A stretch of DNA of 64,000 bases from Sialis fuliginosa (lineage: Eukaryota; Arthropoda; Insecta; Megaloptera; Sialidae): the NCBI GenBank assembly GCA_961205875.1, contig OY540814.1, positions 11,080,993 to 11,144,992 of the forward strand, read 5' to 3'. How positions within the stretch are numbered: the stretch's first letter is position 1; each line of letters starts with the position of its first letter. Below the pieces are notes generated by a model, which saw nothing but the letters and a program-made list of their open reading frames with translations, was not told the origin of the DNA and made no database searches. Shown here in pieces: positions 57,879 through 64,000 of this stretch. The position numbers and the translations under genes were made by a program.

Positions 57879-58698
57879 TTTATATTCATTTTTAATTTGT
57901 TTTTATTAAATATTTTGTTCTCCTAATTCATCTTAGTTTAAAATGTTTATATTTCATATATCTTTTTATTAATTTTTTTCATTTATAATTGATACAAATC
58001 ACTTTTTAAAAGTATCTGATAAAACTTCACTTCTATAACTGATAAGGTATTTTCAAAGTATGTGTGTGTTAAATGTAATATAAGAAATATTTTAAATATC
58101 AGTTCAAAAAAATTAAACTTTTAATTAAGTAAACTTTGATATTAAACCCATTTAATTAACTTTATCTTTTAATGACATTTTCAATCTTGATTGAATTTTT
58201 TATAAAAAAATCTGTGCTTTTCACTGAATAAAAAAATCATTAATTTATATTTTAAGATATAAGTTTAAATTAATTCCGACTGATATATTTTGCATGAAGT
58301 AAATTTAAATTTACCTACATAAATATAAACATAATAATCCGCAAAATATAAATTAACCCTTTATTCCCTCACCTAATTTTCAAGTAACGTAATGCACGAA
58401 CATTTCTCTGTAAGTTCCTTCTCCCCCTTTTATGCTAATGTAGATAAATTATGTGGATAAAATACAGAATTATAGTATTTTAGCTTTCATAATAATTCAC
58501 GTTTATAGCCAATAAGTGTAAAATGACACTACATTTATTTAAAAATGAAAATATTACAGCAAATAATTTACTTATTTTTAGTGGAAATATATATTTATAG
58601 CTTTTTTAAACAATGATAGTATAAATTGTGATTTTTTTATAGGCATGTATATAATAATACTTTTTGAAATATAATATTTTCATTTTATAATCATACTA
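57879..58698. other. AT-rich DNA, nothing recognised
   Basis: No frames or repeat ends until the mariner. Confidence 0.5.
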
Positions 58699-59521
58699 CA
58701 TGGGCTGAAAAGTTTTTGACCTAACAATGAAAAACTCTTTTATTCTTCGACATAATCTCCATCTAGAGTAATGCACTTGTTCCAATGGTCCTCTAACATT
58801 TCAATACCGATCATAGTGGTTCGCGTAAAGTCTATCAAAATAGGCATTTGTTTCCAACTCTACCTCTTCATTAGAGTTAAATTTTTTTGCCAGAGAGACA
58901 CATTTTTAATTTCGGAAAAGGTTAGGTTATCGATCATAACGTGAGCCTTGTGAGATGGTGCATTGTCTTGGTGAAACAGCATTTTTGGTATCCATCACAC
59001 GCAAAGCTTTTTCATATGTAAACATTCATGAATGATATGACTAACACATTCTTTTGAGATACCTATGGTATTAGATAGCTCACTCACTTTCACTCTTCGG
59101 TCATTCAACATAATTTTAGGAATTTTTCTAATGTTTTCTGAAGTACCTGCCTCATTTGGCCTCCCTGAATGTGGTGCATCATTTGTGCTCGTACAGTTAC
59201 GATGAAACTCAGCAAACCAGTAGTTTACGGTTGAATTAGCTAGAGCTGATGTGCCGTAACATTTATCAAGCCATTCATTTGTATGGATGGTATTTTTTCC
59301 ATCAAAAAACAATGTTTAATCAAAACACGAAATTCACTTATTCCATGATTAAAAAATTAACAAAAGTAGCATCACTTCGAAAGCTGTAACTTGAACAAGA
59401 ATATATGAAATATCATGAAAATTTGACATTATTCTAGTTATGGTTGGTACTCTATGGAAAGCATAAATATTTTTTTGTTTATGTCGCCATCTGTATGTTA
59501 GGCCAAAGTAAAGATAGCAAT
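58699..59521 (-). mobile_element. Degenerate mariner element
   Basis: The plus-strand left end CATGGGCTGAAAAGTTTTTG then ACCTAAC mirrors the right end GTTAGGCCAAAGTAAAGATA then GC, decayed but recognisable, with TA next to both ends (58697-58698 and 59522-59523). Length is about 823 bp against about 1.3 kb for intact mariners, so a large internal part is lost. It encloses the transposase remnant below. Confidence 0.85.
58740..59350 (-). pseudogene. mariner transposase remnant (frameshifted, internally deleted)
   Basis: Mariner transposases cut and paste their element at TA sites using an N-terminal paired-type helix-turn-helix domain and a DD34D catalytic domain. Reading leftwards, the first residues (...EFRVLIKHCFL) are in one frame near 59330-59302. 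A one-base change in the A run near 59297 shifts to the long frame from 59312, which carries EWLDKCYG, the linker SGRPNEA and a second helix-turn-helix ending HIIHECLHMKKLC near 58995. It then jumps to HQDNAPSHK at 58947-58973, the motif around the second catalytic Asp. The first catalytic Asp region and the third (PPYSPDLAPSD-type) are absent, so about 150 or more residues are deleted. A T7 run at 58882-58888 causes another shift into FNSNEEVELETNAYF, and a third shift near 58808 leads to the authentic C-terminus ...GDYVEE with stop at 58740-58742. It cannot encode an active enzyme. Confidence in the family is high from motifs alone. Confidence 0.9.
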
Positions 59522-59523
59522 TA

Positions 59524-60708
59524 TTTCATTTATAATTAATTACTTTTTGAAATGCAAGTAATTCGTTACTCAATTTCTTGTTTAAATGTAAATATCTGAT
59601 ATCTATGAACAATAATGTACTATATAGATAATTAAATAATATATCTGACCCTATTATTGTATACCTTTTCTGTTAAAATTCAATCAATAAAAAAAGGTAT
59701 TAGTCCAGTTGATAGGGTGAAAAAAGAGGGTTCGTAATGCAAAAATAGCGTAAGTCTATTTTTTCATAAGTGTTCGAGGTTCCTTCAGAGTATTCCACTA
59801 AGCTGATAGGATCATGAAGAAAGAGGGAGGGGGCGACATCTTTGCGAAAACTTCAAACGTAAATAACTTGCGAACCGTTGATGCTACGACAAAAATGAAA
59901 GGACCTTTTTGTTGAGCAATAAATTATATAACAAATTTTTTTAGCTCGATAAAGTTTCGAAAAGTAATTTTTGCGAATTATTTCGTGAAATGGTGATTGT
60001 ACATTAAAATATCAAATGTCAATCTTGTAAAGCACGTTTAATTCTCTACAAAACAAAAATATTCGTAATAATAAAATCATGAAAATATATTATTATTCGA
60101 TTTTATTTGAAGCAGATAACAAAGTTTATATTATTAAGAAAACTTTCCAGATGCGTTTTCTTCTTTCAATATTATGCTGATTATATAAAGAAAAGTTATG
60201 CGAGTTTGATTGTACAAATGATTTGTGACTTCCTTTCACGCCCTTTTAAAACAAATCCATAAAGATGATATGGGATTAGAAAATTGGAAATACTATTTGA
60301 CAAATTCATTTGAAAGTTTCTAAAAGTTTTATCGTATTATTTATTTTCATTTATTATCGTTATACAAACAAAAATTTGCCTATAATTATTGATAGAAGGA
60401 ACTGCATTTGATTCATAAAAATTTATTCCACTTTTTATTTCACAAACATGTATGATTTTCAAAAGAATTATTAACAGTTTATTTAATGAAAATGTATATT
60501 TTTAATTTTGCATGGCCTTCAAGGATATTTGATGGCCAACATTTTTTAAACAAACTACCAATATTTTTATTCAGTAATCTTATTCTATGTGGAAAAACTT
60601 AAATCTTTTATCGAAAACTTTTTTTAAGCAACCTAAACTTTCCAAGATATCTAATAAAACAATTCAAGATTTTGAACTTTCAAGAATTTTTTACCCAGAA
60701 ACAATTAG
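59524..60708. other. Unassigned DNA
   Basis: 59700-59930 is less AT-rich and repeat-like (AACTTGCGAACCGTTGATGC, GAAAGGACCTTTTTGTTG) but single-copy here. The rest is AT-rich, with a 93-codon plus frame at 60587-60868 that runs into family H. Confidence 0.45.
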
Positions 60709-61170
60709 AAAACTAGGAAACCTTATAATTTCGCCATGTCCGTCCGTCCTCAAAAATTTTAAGCCGATTAAGATGAAATTTGGTATACGGACGAAGACTG
60801 ATAACATAAAAACAGAAATGATAAGATTTTTGAAAAAACTAATTTTTTTTGGACCTTCCATAGACTGAAAAGTATATTAAAAAAAAATTCACTTAATCCA
60901 TCAAGTAGGATGTCTTGTCATTTAAATATCATTATCAGAGTGTCCCCTCCCCCCTAATTTCTAAACTATCTATTGAAAAAATCTGAATAAAATTCAAAAT
61001 TTAGCATTTAATTAGTACTTTCACTGAAAATTTTAACGAACACTGTCAAAAAAATTTTAGACCCCCCTCCGATAAACTGAAAAGTGAACTCACATTTTTT
61101 TTCACTCACCCCATTGAGTAGGGTGTCATTAGATAGGTCTCCTAAAATGCAACAAAATTTGTTAAATTAC
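60709..61170 (+). repeat. Family H, second locus
   Basis: Opens with CTAGGAAACCTTATAATTTC then GCCATGTCCGTCCGTCC, a relative of the GGGTTCC repeat start, then AAGATGAAATTTGGTATACG and CGAAGACTGATAACA as at 52800. Two units follow about 210 bp apart, keyed by CCATAGACTGAAAAGT (60858) and CCGATAAACTGAAAAGT (61068). Confidence 0.7.
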
Positions 61171-62416
61171 CTTTTGATTGCTTGATTGCTTAAATAAAAT
61201 AAATAGAAAGTTTTATAATTTTTATAATTCTCCAAGTCTAATATGATGGTAACCGTGTAAAAAATTATTGAAAATTAAAAATCTCAAATTATTTTGTTTA
61301 AAAAAAAAGTTTTCAACAAAAGATTCGTGTTTTTTACGTAGAATAAAATTACTAAATAAAAACTATAGGTTCATAATTTAAAAAAAATACATTGACCCTC
61401 AAATACTCTTGAAGTCCACGCAAAAATAACAAATAAATATTACTATTTCTCTCTCACAACCAAACATTTTTTGGTTTAAACATTTTTTTTTCAAATATCC
61501 AATGGTTCTGAGATAAAAATCTGTAACATTTTAAATGCTCCAACCTGTATATGAATATTGAATATTTCATAAACCTTGTGAAAATAAAACCATAAGATAA
61601 AATACATGCTTTATTTATAATCAATTCAAATGTATGGCTTCTAGGTAATATATCTTGACATTCTGCAAGTGAAATATATTGTCGCAGCTTTTTTTTCGAA
61701 TGCGTTGCACATTCGACTACAAATGCGTAGTCGAGATGTTGCAAGGAAAAATGCTTTCTGTGGAAAATTTATTTTTTATCACGTCGACCGCCATTATCTT
61801 TATAGTAGCACAAACATTCTGTTTTATAAGACAGAGGTTTCACCCAATTGGGATTTGAATTTTCCGACACATAACCTTATCCACTTCATTGTGTTGTAGC
61901 AAAATGTCAACATTTTAAATTGGAATAATAAAATATGTTGCTTATAATTTGAATAATAAATTTGAGGACTGTTTTATCTTCAATAGTTTTTTAAACATAG
62001 TGGACGGGTGGGTCTGGAACACCCGGTATTATAAAAAAATATTGTTTTTTACAAATCTTCGTAAGATCGATTATATTAAATTGTTTGTATATCATACGTT
62101 CTTCTTAATCGAATCTAATAACATTTTTATTTGCAAATTATAAATGTGATAAATCACAAAGAGCATTTAGACATATTCACAATAGAGAAGATGCTATACA
62201 TTTTTACAGATAAAATAATGCCTACTATATTATTATAGTGCATTTATTATAAACAATACTGCATTATCTAAATACTATTAGCTAAGTACAGATAATATGC
62301 ATAGTCTATTCGGAGAGGTTATTCTCGGAGGCAGGAGATGTTTTTGAAGAAAATATATTTAGTGCTACATTATTATTTTTACATCATAACAATTGGAAAT
62401 TTTCAAAAATCTTTAA
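61171..62416. other. AT-rich DNA with a solo family B end
   Basis: 62019-62036 reads ACCCGGTATTATAAAAAAAT, a family B terminus without a partner. Overlapping frames on opposite strands at 61454-61899 are not recognisable proteins. Confidence 0.45.
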
Positions 62417-63352
62417 TATACAAAGAGAGTCATATCAGGTGGACCAAACTTGAACAGTTTATTAAGAAAAAAAAATCAAGCAAAAAAGTTCATATAAATA
62501 TGTGCCCGAAAACTCTTCGTGAGAGAGCTACAGACTCTCAAAGATTTTGTTTCAAATTAGTTGTTATTTAATATTTTGAAAACCAATTGTACTTAAATTT
62601 TATACCCGGTTTAGTATTGAACGTGTTATCGATTTCCAGTATCAACCAATGATTATTTAGACCAGGGATGTAAGGGGCCAGTCCGGCCAGTGGGCCCTTT
62701 GAGTTATATCTAGTTTTTTTTTTCATTCATGTGACCGTCCGCCACCTCTTCTGAACTGGCACCCCGAACAGTCGCCCACCCTCTCTCCCTAAAGCCAGCA
62801 CTGCTGTTATACATTAACAAAATAAGCCAAGAATTTTAAAAAAATATAACATTTTTAAACATCAACCATTCTTTTTTCCAAAGCTTACTTGACTTTTTAA
62901 TATTGCACTCGAGTGATTGTTGTAGTTTTGGCTGACGCCTCGACTAACAAAAATAGTTTTCCATGGCAATTGTGATTTTTATTCAATAATGAATAAAATG
63001 CGTTGTATCTTTGTTATGAAATGTTTTATTATTGAAAATACGAAAAGCTTTGCGATTATCTTTTAAAGAAATATTGTTCTCCTATTTCAAAATTTTCACT
63101 CGATTTTTATTTTTATAATCGGCTCAGTATTAATACGTGTTTAATACAAAACCGATTATAAAATTTCATAACTGTATCGCAATGAGTTCTCAAAATATGA
63201 TATACTTTAAGACAAAATATTTGAGAGTCTGTAGCTCTCTCGCGAAAAATTTTCGTACATGTTAATATGAACTTTTTTTCTTGGAAAATTTTTCTCGATC
63301 AACTATTCAAGCTTGTACCACCTGATTATGAGATTATGTCTGACCCTGTATA
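62417..63352. mobile_element. Family G long-inverted-repeat element (full copy)
   Basis: Left arm: TATACAAAGAGAGTCATATC, AGGTGGACCAAACTTGAACA, ATGTGCCCGAAAACTCTTCG, TGAGAGAGCTACAGACTCTC. Right arm, mirrored: GAGAGTCTGTAGCTCTCTCG, CGAAAAATTTTCGTACATGT, TATTCAAGCTTGTACCACCT, GATTATGAGA, ending ACCCTGTATA. The arms are about 200-240 bp, with GGCCAGTCCGGCCAGTGGGC near the start of a 400-bp centre. Relatives: 7632-7914, 38334-38573, 46104-46296, 54264-55030. No transposase frame. Confidence 0.8.
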
Positions 63353-63608
63353 GTTGCACAGTTCAATGTCCGTAATATAATAACATCGTTAATATATTAA
63401 AAAATTTACTTATTTTTTTAAGGTCAATTAATGTTATAATTACAATCAAATGTTAAAAAACTGCATTTGTCTTATGAAATAATTGTTTCCATTAAAAATT
63501 TTGCTAATAAAATGTTATATCATAATTATTATATTTATGTTTGATTTTTTAAACAAAAATAATGTATATATATTATTTCTTAGTAGAAAGCAGTAATAAA
63601 ATTTAAAA
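63353..63608. other. AT-rich DNA, nothing recognised
   Basis: No frames or mirrored ends. Confidence 0.5.
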
Positions 63609-63667
63609 ATTCCGGAAAATCCGGCCGGAATTTACTAGTTCCGGACCGGAATTCCGATACACCCCTA
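63609..63667. mobile_element. hAT-like terminus with CCGGAAT subterminal repeats
   Basis: The minus strand reads TAGGGGTGTATCGGAATTCC, GGTCCGGAACTAGTAAATTC, CGGCCGGATTTTCCGGAATT. A TAGGGGTGT start is a hAT-type end; the CCGGAA units in both directions are typical subterminal binding repeats. Only one end is present. Confidence 0.55.
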
Positions 63668-63814
63668 ATACTGATACAAAAATTGTATCATTTATTAAAT
63701 CGCGCCCTTCCACTGCACAAATGCTTATGCTGTTCAAACAATTTTCAGTGTTTTTAAATCATTACAAATTAATTGTATATTTATAATTTTAACGTACATT
63801 TTCCATTTTTTAAT

Positions 63815-63964
63815 CTAAATTTTTCGGAATATAAAGTCGCTTATATCCTTCTTCAGGATGTAAGCTATCTTCCTGCCAAATTTCATTATAATCAGTCAAT
63901 GGCTTAACTGTGAAAAGGTAACAAACAGACAGACACAATTTCGCATTTATAATATTAGTACGGA
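63815..63964 (-). repeat. Helitron/SINE-like repeat, minus 5' half
   Basis: On the minus strand it starts TCCGTACTAATATTATAAAT then GCG, continues CTGTCTGTTTGTTACCTTTT, AATTTGGCAGGAAGATAGC and CGACTTTATATTCCGAAAAA. The CGCGGGTAACAGCTA end is lost. Confidence 0.6.
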
Positions 63965-64000
63965 TTTTTTTACAATTATTTATATTCTAAAACTCATCTA

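Noticed and set aside
61454..61899. Overlapping minus and plus frames as a small gene
   Set aside because: Opposite-strand frames over the same AT-rich DNA with no motif, signal or conserved context.
1..64000. CRISPR arrays, bacterial operons or prophage
   Set aside because: Nothing fits: no regularly spaced direct repeats with unique spacers, no ribosome-binding sites or packed ORFs. The window is animal repeat DNA.

Overview
The window is A+T-rich, repeat-laden eukaryotic DNA, most likely from an insect and probably a moth or butterfly (order Lepidoptera). The composition (about three quarters A+T by eye), an animal mariner transposon, and dispersed motifs that I associate with lepidopteran and other insect genomes support this (AACCGACTTC-AAAAAAGG, ACCCGGCAAACGTTGTTCTG, and CCGTACTAATATTATAAATGCG linked to ACAGACAGACA). 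The order is an inference; no host protein fixes it. I recognise no intact host protein-coding gene, rRNA or tRNA. Nearly all open frames over 60 codons look like chance frames in low-complexity or repeat DNA. Likely settings are a very large intron or an intergenic desert.

The bulk is a graveyard of non-autonomous DNA transposons. Best supported by their ends and target-site duplications (TSDs) are three hAT-type miniature elements with exact 8-bp TSDs (13622-13775, 38582-38808, 45651-45951), a PIF/Harbinger-type element with TAA duplications (28772-28937), a pogo/Tc1-like element with TA duplications (43188-43334), a decayed mariner on the minus strand (58699-59521), and a 5'-truncated LINE 3' end with a 13-bp TSD (25551-25825). 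There are also several families I cannot name. Family A (seven copies, about 420-570 bp, ends TATAAGGTACTGGCACCAGT) is the most abundant. Families B and C are foldback elements of about 325-345 bp. Family D is a 3'-tail-like repeat rich in GACGGACAGACA. Family F is a long-inverted-repeat element at 55822-56366 with a short copy at 35243-35410. Family G is a 936-bp long-inverted-repeat element at 62417-63352 with several fragments. Family H is a tandemly organised repeat at 52741-53380 and 60709-61170.

The most gene-like place is a CpG-rich patch at about 13.83-14.28 kb. Read on the minus strand it has an arthropod initiator (TCAGT) at 14096, an exact downstream promoter element at +28 to +33, two perfect CRE octamers about 50-65 bp upstream, a perfect RFX X-box about 80-90 bp upstream, and a good 5' splice donor 266 nt downstream. 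I infer the promoter and non-coding first exon of an unidentified leftward gene, which would make 1-13.8 kb its first intron.

Layout: 1-13.6 kb, sparse repeats, families A, B and G, and a perfect 47-bp inverted repeat at 9332-9475; 13.6-14.3 kb, hAT element plus candidate promoter; 14.3-31.4 kb, families A, C and D, a LINE tail and MITEs; 31.4-46.3 kb, further A copies, C, hAT and pogo elements; 46.3-64 kb, mostly AT-rich DNA with B, F, G, H and the mariner.
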